DNA of 64,000 bases from Mytilisepta virgata (taxonomy: Eukaryota > Mollusca > Bivalvia > Mytilida > Mytilidae), in NCBI GenBank assembly GCA_028015205.1, contig JAPWFG010000015.1, positions 2,604,001 to 2,668,000 of the forward strand. The letters are read 5' to 3'. Each line of letters starts with the position of its first letter. Within the stretch, counting starts at the first letter, position 1. This document shows positions 36,479-46,900 of this stretch, one piece after another. The position numbers and the translations under genes are program-made. The notes beneath the pieces were generated by a model. It saw only the letters and a program-made list of their open reading frames with translations, did not search any database and was not told the DNA's origin.

Positions 36479-37059
36479 GGGCATACGATACTGTTACAGT
36501 TTAGGTAATTACGTTGCTAACGTAAATTGTTATTTTCGCGACGTCAAACTATGACTTATCGGGAAAAGATTCAGTTTTCCACTGATTTTTATCATTCAAA
36601 CTTATCTAACTTCAAAACGAGTTCATTGACCCCGCTGTTTTAAGGCCATTTGGTTTGATTACGGAAGAAGATTATGTGTGCCAATTTTCATGAAAATGTA
36701 AATAGTGTATTTTTTTAAAAATTTGATAAATATGCAGCAAAATTGACGGTTTTTTTTACTACTTTCGTGAACATTTGATGAGTTATTTGAAAAGAAATTG
36801 CACGTACACATTTAAATGACATTTATAATATAAAACAGAATTTACAAATAATTTAACAACAAACACAAACAGCTTGTGTTTATCTTTTAAAACGAAAAAG
36901 TTATGTATTTCTGTCGAAAAGAAAAATACGTCCACAAATCCAAATTATGAGTAAATATATAAAATTTGGACCTCATTTTACTAAAAAAAAGTAGCACATG
37001 AAGGTATATTTTTTATTACATATTTGATTTAATCAGGGAAAAAACTGTATCGTATGCCC
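36479..37059. mobile_element. TTAA-duplicating element, 581 bp
   Basis: The ends GGGCATACGATAC and GTATCGTATGCCC are perfect inverted repeats of 13 bp, extended imperfectly. TTAA flanks both sides (36475-36478 and 37060-37063). No ORF is present, so it is non-autonomous. Confidence 0.8.
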
Positions 37060-37084
37060 TTAATGGTAAATGAATATTAACCCT

Positions 37085-37295
37085 GTTTTGTACTAGACCG
37101 CAGTCAGACATGTCACCTTACCCAGACACATTAAACTGACTCTGAGCAGACATTCAGTCTTAATGCCGTTTGCATGCTTAGGGGAGAATCCAGAAATACC
37201 TTTTTTAGGTCTTCAGTTTGACCCAGCAGGGTTCTAACCCATGACTTCCTGCACTCCATGTGAACACGGTACCTGCGGTAGTTACAGAAGGAGGA
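37085..37295 (-). mobile_element. SINE with tRNA-like head
   Basis: On the minus strand a B-box-like GGGTTAGAACCC is followed by the tail domain with 'taatgtgtctgggta' and 'ggtgacatgtctgactgcgg', shared with the SINE at 46196-46440. Confidence 0.6.
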
Positions 37296-38631
37296 CGCCT
37301 ATCCTCCAAAATTTATTCAAGTCAAATATATATGAGTTGGATGTATTAATTTCTCATATAAAAATTACTATACACCAAGGGTTTGTTTTACAGTCTAATT
37401 GCATCGTAATTGTGTATGCAAATTCTATTTGGGCCCTTAATTGGTAATAAAAATATATATCTTATCTTCCAATACAACAGAAATGCCAAAGTATATTTTT
37501 TGAAATGGGAAATCTTCTCGAGGTGACATTACACATTACAAAACAATCTAAGTGTATGTCTTGTCATTGAAGTGGGCCGTAACAACATAGTATCCTCAGT
37601 GACTTTTCATGCTTTAAGCTGGATCATAAACATAAAATTAACCAGAATAGTTAATGCGTAAAAAAGTCGGTCCCAATGACCTACTTTGTTTCAAGGTCTT
37701 TTGTTACTGTTCAATTTGCGGGTCACAGTTTACATGCAGGACACACACAACAGATAGAATCAATAGGGGAAAAGCCACTGTTCCCGAAACAAGAAAAATT
37801 AACACCATCACTGAGAACGTGTATCAAATAAACTGACAATAGTGCTGCCTCCTGGCTCAAGTAACCCTACTATCTCTTTATATCTATTAAATATGAGACT
37901 TGTCATCAGTCTACTCATACCAAATCGAATTAAAATCGAGTCACGAAAAATGCACTAATCACTAATCACGGATAACAAATCCATGAAAAAAAAACTTAAC
38001 GAATCACAGACAACAAATTCATGGAAAGAAGTCATGGAAAACAAAATTCAACGACCACAAAGAAAGAAAATATCCCATCATTCCCCTCAAAGTAGCATTC
38101 CTCTATATATATGACATGTACTGCTGTACTTGCTTATAGATTCCGTATCTTATGCAAAGCTTAACGGACTGAGGCAATTCTGCATAAAATGTAGGTCGAG
38201 ATGACCCGCTTTTATTGGACCATTGTTACTATCCAAGATGTGCACATGAACAGTAACAGAACATCTTTCATCTTTAATTCAATTCGCAGTTAATTTATAT
38301 ATAGACCTTGACGCAAAACTTGACCGTGACGGATGGACGGATGAACGAACGGACGGAGGAAATGCTACATTCATTTCAAAACTCCGATTGTCGAAGAGAT
38401 GATAATTAAAGGGGACGACTAGTCTATTTGATGTCTGTGATATTCTAAGGGATTTGTTTTCGGATTGATTGTTTGTTTTCCTCTGCTGCTACACATGCTT
38501 ATTAATTTATGTTTTACCGCTATTGTACTGTGTAAAATTGTTCATTTTTAAAATTCTCCTGATATTTGATGTTTGATGTAATCTATGGTTACATATATCA
38601 TTATTATTGATTGTTTGTTTTTTTTACTCAC

Positions 38632-38835
38632 TTTATTCCTTGTGTATTTCTCTGGACGAACAGTGCCATAACTAATGCACGCAATTCTTAGTTTCATCAT
38701 TTCATCTGAATGAACAACCCCTAAATTATAAAAATCATGTCTGTCCAATTTGCAGATAATATCCGGTGTAATTTTTTCTCTTGTAAACGTTTCCGATAAA
38801 TTGCCTAAATTACAGGACTTCAGTAACTGTTCCAT
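38632..38835 (-). CDS. SAM-domain first exon next to the right TIR
   Basis: The ATG at 38835 starts a 68-codon exon ending at donor GTGAGT (38631). The protein (LLKSCNLGNLSETF, EKITPDIICKLDRHDFYNLGV) is a SAM domain, recognisably related to, but clearly diverged from, the one in the SAM-HECT gene (EKITPD... versus HKITFD...). It starts 45 bp inside the right terminal repeat. No HECT exons lie downstream. The next exons on this strand are the integrase ones, in matching phase, so a SAM-integrase protein of 449 aa is the simplest model. The fusion is inference; the SAM exon itself is well supported. Confidence 0.75.
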
Positions 38836-38879
38836 TTGAAATTTTGGTGGTGCATTATCAATTTTTGTCTTATATTTTT

Positions 38880-39630
38880 GACCGGATTCGGCAATGTCCG
38901 ATAAAATTTCCGATGTTTACCGAATCTGAACCACCACCATCACTAACATCAATCATCATCATCACCATCACTGATCATCACCTTCATCGACAAAAAACGT
39001 ATAATGTTGTGAGCACTGCATATAATGTTGTGAGCACTGCATATAATGTTGTGAACACTTCATATAATGTTGTGAACACTGCATATAATGTTTTGAACAC
39101 TGCATATAAAGTTGTGACCGCTGCATATAATGTTGTGACCACTACATATAATGTTCCGACAACTGCATATAATGGTGTGAGCACTGCATATAATGTTGGG
39201 AACACCGCATATAATGTTGTGAACACTGCATATAAAGTTGTGACCGTTGCATATAATGCTGTGAACACTGCATATAATGTTGTGACCAGTGCATATAATG
39301 CTGTGAGCTCTGCGTATAATGTTGTGAGCACTGCATATAATGTTATGAGCACTGCATATAATGTTGTGAGCACTGCATATAAAGTTGTGACCGCTGCATA
39401 TAATGCTGTGAACACTGCATATAATGTTGTGATCACTGCATATAATGCTGTGAGCTCTGCGTATAATGTTGTGAGCACTGCATATAATGTTGTGAGCACT
39501 GCATATAATGTTGTGAACACTGCATATAATGTTGTGAGCACTGCATATAATGTTGTGAGCACTGCATATAATGCTGTGAGCACTGCATATAATGCTGATT
39601 ATTAACATAAGGCAGTCATGGCGTTCCATA
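38880..39630 (-). repeat. Right terminal inverted repeat of the giant transposon
   Basis: Inverted match to 12837-13571: tip GGCAGTCATGGCGTTCCATA at the outer end, a 21-bp array, then the same unique inner part ending at GACCGG (38880). Array unit number differs slightly from the left copy. Confidence 0.88.
38999..39596 (-). repeat. 21-bp tandem array inside the right TIR
   Basis: About 28 units of ataatgttgtgagcactgcat. Reading through it gives STAYNVV-like peptides in open frames on both strands, an artefact of unit length. Confidence 0.93.
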
Positions 39631-39664
39631 CATTAGTGGAAAAACATGTATTATTTTTTTGCCT
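39631..39664. mobile_element. Right remnant of the MITE split by the giant transposon
   Basis: CATTAGtggaaaaacatgtattatttttttgcc continues the MITE exactly where 12640-12836 stops; the two parts, sharing CATTAG, make a 225-bp unit. Confidence 0.78.
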
Positions 39665-40700
39665 TTTAAAAGTGTTGATAATTAACATAAACTTTCACTG
39701 ATGCTAAACTGTCATTAAGTTTTAACATTGTATTTATTTAAAAATCACTGAAATGTATAATATCTTTATTATATTCATTGATTTGTTTTCACCTCAATAT
39801 GGTTGTCAGGAAGTGTATAAACTATGGTCAATCTTAGCATCACCTTGTACCCAAAATTCCTCATTTAGTTTTAGTTACAACTCAGCTTACTGCATCTGTC
39901 TACCAGGTAGTAAGATTCAAAATGATAATGGTGCTAAAATTTGGAAAAATCCATTCCATGGACTGAGGTTTACAGACCGTAAAATCAATATAGTCACTCA
40001 AGCATGAAATGTAGGTCATCATATGTTGGTGATCTGTATTGAACTAGAAAATGACAGTTTTAGTTGTAAAATATCATGCCATATCATCATATGCTTTTGA
40101 AAAATGGACTATAATGCAAAAATTTAACCAATGGCAATGTCACTCAAGCTGCCAAGGGCTCATTGGCAAAGCCTCAACTTGCTCAAGCGTAAAATGTAGG
40201 TTATTGTGAATGTATATGACATATATGTTGCTAAGTTGTGTTGTACTTTGTTAATATATCATGGCTTTCTTACCTTAAAATCAGACTCTTCTTGAAAAAT
40301 TAACAGAAATAAGCCTAAATTTTAAGCACTATTTTATACGATGGTTTTGGTAAACCTTTGCAATATAAGTTGTGATTCGGTTACGTGGCTACGTTACAAT
40401 AATCCATCAGATTACAATGACTGTTCTAATCATATTGCTAATTTTTCGTAAGCAAACCTACAAACTGACATCGAGCACATGTATGCCACAATTCAAGGAA
40501 GGAACATATCCGTATTTACCTCAAAAATTAAATAATAAAAGCCTTCAAGAATCGCACCATTCCTTGTGCGTAATGATACGAACATTGTTCATCTTGTTTA
40601 CTTCTAATTTCTTAATAAGTGGATAAAAAAATAAAATCTTATTATCATACAAATAACAAAATTTGAAGCATTATCATACTTTGTCATAATTTGCTCGCTG
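39665..40700. other. Upstream flank of cyclin T: nothing recognised
   Basis: AT-rich, with a loosely repeated 'caagc.t.aaatgtaggt' (40001 and 40183). No gene seen. Confidence 0.5.
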
Positions 40701-40818
40701 TAAAGAACAAATTAATTTTATTTATTTTAAATCAATCGGTATTCCCGAATTTTTCAGTCTGACCCTTTGAAACTGCCACTGAGCATGCGTCATACCCATT
40801 TTCCTCGGTGTTGTGTAA
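40700..40818 (+). promoter_or_regulatory. Probable cyclin T promoter region
   Basis: Immediately before the ATG the sequence becomes less AT-rich and contains tgagcatgcgtc (40780-40791), similar to the NRF-1 site GCGCATGCGC found in many housekeeping promoters. Suggestive only. Confidence 0.35.
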
Positions 40819-40961
40819 ATGGCGGGGGAGCGATGGATATTCACAAAAGAACAACTTCTGAATACCCCCAGCCGAAAGAGTGGGATAGAAAACGACAAAG
40901 AACTTATCTATAGACAACAAGCTGCCAACCTTATCCAGGATATGGGACAAAGGCTCCAAGT
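40819..40961 (+). CDS. CCNT: Cyclin T exon 1
   Basis: ATG in context gtaaATGGCG (A at -3). Codes [20 protein letters not shown] to QRLQ and two bases of Val; donor GTATCC at 40962. Confidence 0.95.
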
Positions 40962-43900
40962 GTATCCTGTGAAAGGGAAGGGGGCAACTTTTATCAGACG
41001 TGGTCGCGAGTTTCTCGAAAAATAAATAAAATTACGATTATCAGTCTTCAAATCATTGTAATATCGAACTGAAGTGTCAAATTGTCAGTAAATAAAATTA
41101 TTTGATTGAAGTTATATACTGAATCATGATAAAATTAAAAAAAAAGGCCTACCTGTATTTTGACCTCTTATGCCGACATTTTCAGAAAATTGAGTGATCA
41201 CGTGTTTCCACCATGACCATGTGATTAGCTCAAGCACATGGGTTTATTTATATATTCTTTCAACAGAATAGCTCAAATAAATAACTGTTTATTTCTAGAA
41301 TTTGTTAGTGTTTTAAGTTTTTTAAATGAATTATTGGTATAACTTGTTTTTTTCTCACTTTTTATAGATATTTCGATATTATAAATCCATTTAATTAATT
41401 TACTTTATTGCTCGGTTGTTTCAGAAACTAAAAAAGTGTTTAAATTTTAGAGTAATAAATTAGTGTAGGAATTCACTTATGGTAAAATTAATTTGTCTTA
41501 TCATTAGTTGGGATGAAGATGTTTGAAAGAACATACCTCAATTTTTCCCCCCTTTGAACGGAAGTCCGTATTTGTCAATTACAAAATTAGTGTGAATGAT
41601 TGTATGTGTATGTATGGCTTGTGTATGCATGATTTATATGCTCATAATGGGCCTTTAATAAGTATCAACCATTCTAATGCTTTCTTTTTCACTAATCAAG
41701 TATGCTACTGGCTAAAGAAAATGTTTTCCTCCTACTAGTTGTTTTTTAACTTTCTGCATTCAACACTATAGGAACACTTTGTCAGGGCAACTCCTCTGAA
41801 ACCGCTGATCGGATTTCGTTAATTTTGTAGCACTTTTAGTCACCATATGTACTTGAACCTTTTGCACCGCCATTTGATTTGACAAATTTTATTGTAGTTG
41901 TGGGACCTTAACTTTTTTCTGCATTTGACACTATAGAAACACTTTGTCAGCTCAACTCCTCTGAGACCGCTGATAAGATTTGGTTCAAATTTTGACGGAT
42001 TGTTAGTCACCACATGTACATGATCCTATCGCGACTATGATTTAACAAATTTTACGCTAACGTTTTTGTGCATGTGACGCTATAGGAACATTTTATGGAC
42101 ATAATTTCTCTGAGACTGCTGATTAGATTTCTTTCATATTTCGAGGATTGTTAGTCACCACATGTACTTGAGCCTATCACACCGCAATTTTGATTCAACA
42201 AATTTTATGAACACTTTGTGGATGCAAATTTTTATTTGTATTGTAGTGCAATTTTTTTTGAAAGTGGGAGTTTGTAACCACCTACTGCCCATTCTGTTGG
42301 ATTCTTCATAACTGTTATGTAACATTTGGGAACCGAAGGTGATAGCAGTAAATTGACCATGCAAACGAGAAGGCTACTGTGTTTTGTAATATAATGAAAA
42401 TTGCTTATTAAACATTTGAATCTTCATTCATGATTATTTTAAACGGCTCCACAAATATTGATTGATTGGGTGTATTTTGTGGAGTAATATAGAAAGTGAA
42501 AAATTCATCTCTGCGCGATCTGGACGCAAAGATTTTCTCTAACAGATATGTTTATAACTAAGGCCAAATAAAAAAATACATGTGTTTAGGGTAACACACT
42601 GAAAAAAGTTAGGTAGGGTAGGTAGGGAAATTTTTTTTTTCACATTAATTTTTTTAGTTAGGTTGTATACTGGAGTCACCTTGACTTTAACAGTGCTTGT
42701 TGAAGAAAGGTTATAAAAAATTTAGGGTAGGCAATAAAAATTAGGTAGGGTCGGGTTACCCTAAACACAACTATATTTTTTTAGGCCTGAATGAATAGTA
42801 TTATACATATATTGCAATTTGTTCATAATTGACATGATCTTAATATCATGTTGAGGATATCCATTCTATCCTGTTTTGAATCTCTCTAGATTTATTAAAT
42901 AATTTAAGTGTTCTCCCCAGACATTTTTAATAGCACTGTGGTAGAAAATTCACATAGGTTTGCATCGAATTGTGTAATTGAAATAAAAGCATTTATAAGA
43001 ATTTGAATAAGATTTATGATGAATTATTAGAAATAATTGTGCAAAATTTTACTGGATTTTAATTATTCTGGTTTTCTCCTAATTTAAAATAAGGAAAACA
43101 GGAACAGATCAGCGCATCAAAAGTAAAAAATAAATTCATTGGTCAAATTTAATAGCACAGTGGTACCACTATGGTATATACATGATATAAGTCAGGGGAG
43201 AACACTGCATTTCATACTCCTACTGATGCATCATTCTGTTGTTTATATTTTTAAATGAAAAATAAATGTAAATCACTCAAGTATTATTTAGATTACAAAT
43301 CGATTTTGGTTGTCTTGCAATTGATAAATCTCTTGTGTATATGACCCATATTATGGAAATTCGAAGAGTGGGACCTAAATATTGTTTGTTAAGTATCATT
43401 TCTGCTCTCTTTTCATCATTTGTCAAATCAGGCCTGTAATGTAAATATTTTGTAACTAACAATCATACTCTTTGCATGTCAAAGTCTTGTTGTATGGCAT
43501 TTATAATAGTTAAATGATAAGGCCTAAAAAAAATATAGTTGTGTTTAGGGTAACCCGACCCTACCTAATTTTTAGTGCCTACCCTAAATTTTTTATAACC
43601 TTTCTTCAACAAGCACTGTTAAAGTCAAGGTGACTCCAGTATACAACCTAACTAAAAAAATTAATGTAAAAAAAAATTTCCCTACCTAACTTTTTTCAGT
43701 GTTACCCTATACACATGTATTTTTTTATTTGGCCTAACTTATCATTGATAACAATTTCTTTTAATGATTTCAAAAATGATGTTCATATATTGTTTTTCCT
43801 TAACTATAATCAGAACTCAACTATGTATCAACACCGCCATTGTTTACATGCACAGATTCTATATGTTCCACTCATTTCAAAAGTTCCATCGCAATGTAAG

Positions 43901-46900
43901 TACAACACAGATTCTGTAATCATGGTAATGTATAGGGATAATTATTTGATATGTAATTTACAAACCTGTTTACCACTACGATTTTGGCGTAGTTTCTACG
44001 ATTTTTTGGACTCAAATTACGCTCTACGCCCAAATAGGTCATTTCTACGCTTTCAAAGATGTTACAGTAAAAAAAATCGGCAGTATGTAATTTTGTGTCT
44101 AAAGGAAGTTATCCGAACGCAAAACGGAGTCTTTGTCTTTTACGCGCTTGATAATGAATATATAAGTATGTATTACAAACGCTCTGGTGATCGTTGACTA
44201 TCAAGTTTGACACATGGCGCGATGCCATGGTTGTATCTTTGGATTTACAAGAGAATGACATAATAAAATTTAGGAAGAAAACATATATCATTATTGTGTT
44301 CAATATAACTAATCCTATTGAATTTATATATTTGGTATCTTCAAAACATGACTCTAAAAGCTCTCAGATTGCAGGATTTTGCATCTAGTTTTTCAAAAAA
44401 TTTCTGGGGGGGGCATGGCCCCCCCCCCCCAGACCCCCCTAGCAAGTTCGCACCGCGTTGCGCCGCTCATCGGTGATAGTAATTTTTAGGACTTGTAAAA
44501 TCTAAAACTACACCTAAATATTGAAAACTACACTTTCTAAATGTATAAACTACACTACTAGCTTAAATGGGGTAAACAGGTCTGAATTTAAGATGGATTA
44601 GCAAAAAATATGTTGGACAAATATGCTCCTTTAAGCACTCGCTGCACCTGCTATTACAAGTAATGTAAGATTCCAAAAGATATTTCATTTCATTATATTT
44701 ATTGGTTAATCGATCAAGTTTTGTATTAAATGTTCAATTGTGATTATTACATGACTGTTCAGGATGAGAACATATTGATTTGAAATGAATATGAGCTCCC
44801 CTTTTACCAGAATGATATGCTGATCTTGGATTTTTATGTGCTAACTAACAAGATAATGGTCCCCAAGAAATCCTCTCCCTGTACTGAGATATTCTGAATA
44901 TGAGCAAATCAGCCTGTCACCATACTTATAAATGATGCGTGCTTAGTAGCCATGAATCACATCTACAACCTCCCACACTCCAAGCAAGGAGAATACATTT
45001 GTAATTTATGCTTGTATTTCTCTTTCTTGTAATATGTGTATTAAATGTTATAACTAACGTTGTTGTGATATTGTCTGGATGACCAAAGATTGTATCAGGC
45101 AGTGAGTGGATAATTTCTTGAAACTTTTTGCTCAGACAAACAAGTTATAGGACTATTTGGATGATGTCCTCATAGAGGATTTCAAATGCAGGTGGTAATA
45201 CGGGTATATGCATTCACTTTAAACTCTATCATTGAAACTTTCAAAATCTATGTAAATGTGAAAAGCCAAGATTACATGACACTATACAGAGCCCTAGATA
45301 AGCCGCATATTAGTGCATTTTAAGCTGGAAATAGCTCAGATACGCTTTAAATATATTTTTTGGTAGTAAAAGATAAGCTCGTTCTTCAACTGATACGTAA
45401 AATTGGGAAAATGGGAGTGGTACTGCTACTGTAACATTTAGGTTAACACTGTTACCGTGAATATAAATCCAACGGTCCAGGTCAAGCTTTGAGTAATTTT
45501 TAAATTTCAAACCATGTACTGTTATCCATTTTGTTGTTTATCAAGATTAGCCTTCCATATCCAATGGTTAAATACTCCCAGTTATTGTAGTTTACTACCT
45601 CTTGGAATTTTCTTGGAGGTTTACTCCCCTACCATAAAAAACTGGACATGATTACTCCCATGAATAAAAAAATTATCTGGGACTCTTGACTAGATCATTT
45701 CAGAAATTTCACTATGCTTAACAGATTTCCAAAGTAAAACACTGGTAGAATAAGAAGAAATCATTATTGAATGTGTCAATGAGACATCATCGCAGTAGAT
45801 AAGACGAGTTGATAGTTTAGTTGTATGGATTATTGTGTGACAATATTAACTTTGAGTATTATATCTAGCTTAACAACAAAACTCAGAAATTAATGAAAAT
45901 CTTATCTTTGTAGGCAATGGCTGCAGCATGTTTATTTTTGGCTGCAAAAGTCGAGGAACAACCTAGGAAACTTGAGCATGTCATCAAAGTATCAAATATC
46001 TGTCAAAATAAAGAGACACAAGTAGATACTAAAAGTGAAGTAAGTATAAGTGTTCTCCCTGGGCCCTTTTAGCATCTCGGCACCGAGACACTATCAGAAA
46101 TCACCAAGATCCTATCCAGGTCGCTGAGATCTTTTTTGTTTCAGCCGAGATGTTATATTTTTGAACAAATTGAAATTTCACGGAACTCGTGTACGGCCTA
46201 AAGATTTATAATGTGCTATCTCACGAGGTAGTCCGCAGGAAGACATATCACCGTGCTCAGCACATACTGACACATAGCAGACCAGTCCTTTGCTCTTACT
46301 CCTAGATGCCGCATGCTTGGCGGAGAAGCAGCAAATACCAATTTTATTGTCTTTGGTTTGACCAAGCCGGGAATCGAACTCTCAACCTTCAACACGCGAG
46401 GCGAGCACGCACGCTGATACCACCGTGGTGGTTGGTTTATAATATAGATGCATGTATCAATAACAAAAAACAATTCAAAATGTCCTTTAAGCCAATTATG
46501 CCTTGCAGATATGGGCATTTTGGAACCCCTTTTGTATATGGTGAGATGTGTTCGATTCCGATATTATTTGAAATGTTGCCAATTTTTCTAGTGAAGTTTG
46601 TGGTTTTCTACAGGAGCTCTGGCTTCCTAGGCAAATAAAAAGGGGCTGTTGCAATATAACCAGTTGAATTGAAATGGCTAACCACACAATGCACCCCTCC
46701 ACAAATCAAACAATTTTGAAGTTAAATTAGTGAATATGTAGGTATGTACTGGCACTCAGGTTTCCTTAACCAGTTAAAACTAGATGCCATAATGTCTTGA
46801 AAAGAGGCATTAAACACCAGTAAAAACTTTGTATTGATTACTGGTATCTGAAGGAGAAGTACCAAAACATACAAGACAAAATTGGGCATCAGTGTTATCA

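Larger units (their letters stand above)
34855..38631. other. Long intron or gap between SAM exon and integrase exons
   Basis: It contains the composite repeat 35099-36322, a TTAA MITE (36479-37059) and a SINE (37085-37295). From 37300 to 38630 I see nothing I can name except AT-rich DNA and a short 'gacggatggacggatgaacg' stretch near 38330. Confidence 0.6.
12837..39630. mobile_element. Giant two-gene DNA transposon with iteron-bearing terminal inverted repeats (IS3EU-like?)
   Basis: The ends are TATGGAACGCCATGACTGCC and its exact reverse complement. Inverted repeats extend 735 bp (left) and 751 bp (right). CATTAG directly abuts both outer ends (12831-12836 and 39631-39636). The interior has two converging genes starting about 40 bp inside each repeat: SAM-HECT on the left and SAM plus integrase on the right. 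A retroviral-type DD34E integrase with a helix-turn-helix, 6-bp duplication and 5'-TA ends match my recollection of the IS3EU superfamily; this assignment is from memory. The interior also carries many nested repeats. Both genes keep open reading frames and catalytic residues, so the copy may be recent or still competent. Polintons were considered, but no polymerase B, capsid or protease is present. Confidence 0.85.
40962..43813. other. Cyclin T intron 1 with tandem repeat and inverted MITE pair
   Basis: Contents are a three-unit tandem repeat (41745-42200), the MITE at 42561-42788 and its inverted partner at 43520-43735. The rest is AT-rich and unassigned. Confidence 0.6.

Noticed and set aside
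12837..39630. Polinton/Maverick identity for the giant element
   Set aside because: It has an integrase and long TIRs, but no polymerase B, capsid or protease genes, and its ends do not start with AG.
12837..39630. Simple inverted segmental duplication or assembly palindrome
   Set aside because: The unique sequence inside differs on the two sides, both outer ends stop at the same base, and a target duplication plus a split MITE are present; these are insertion signs.
40732..40959. Minus-strand ORF across the cyclin T start
   Set aside because: Shadow of exon 1 and promoter with no family resemblance.
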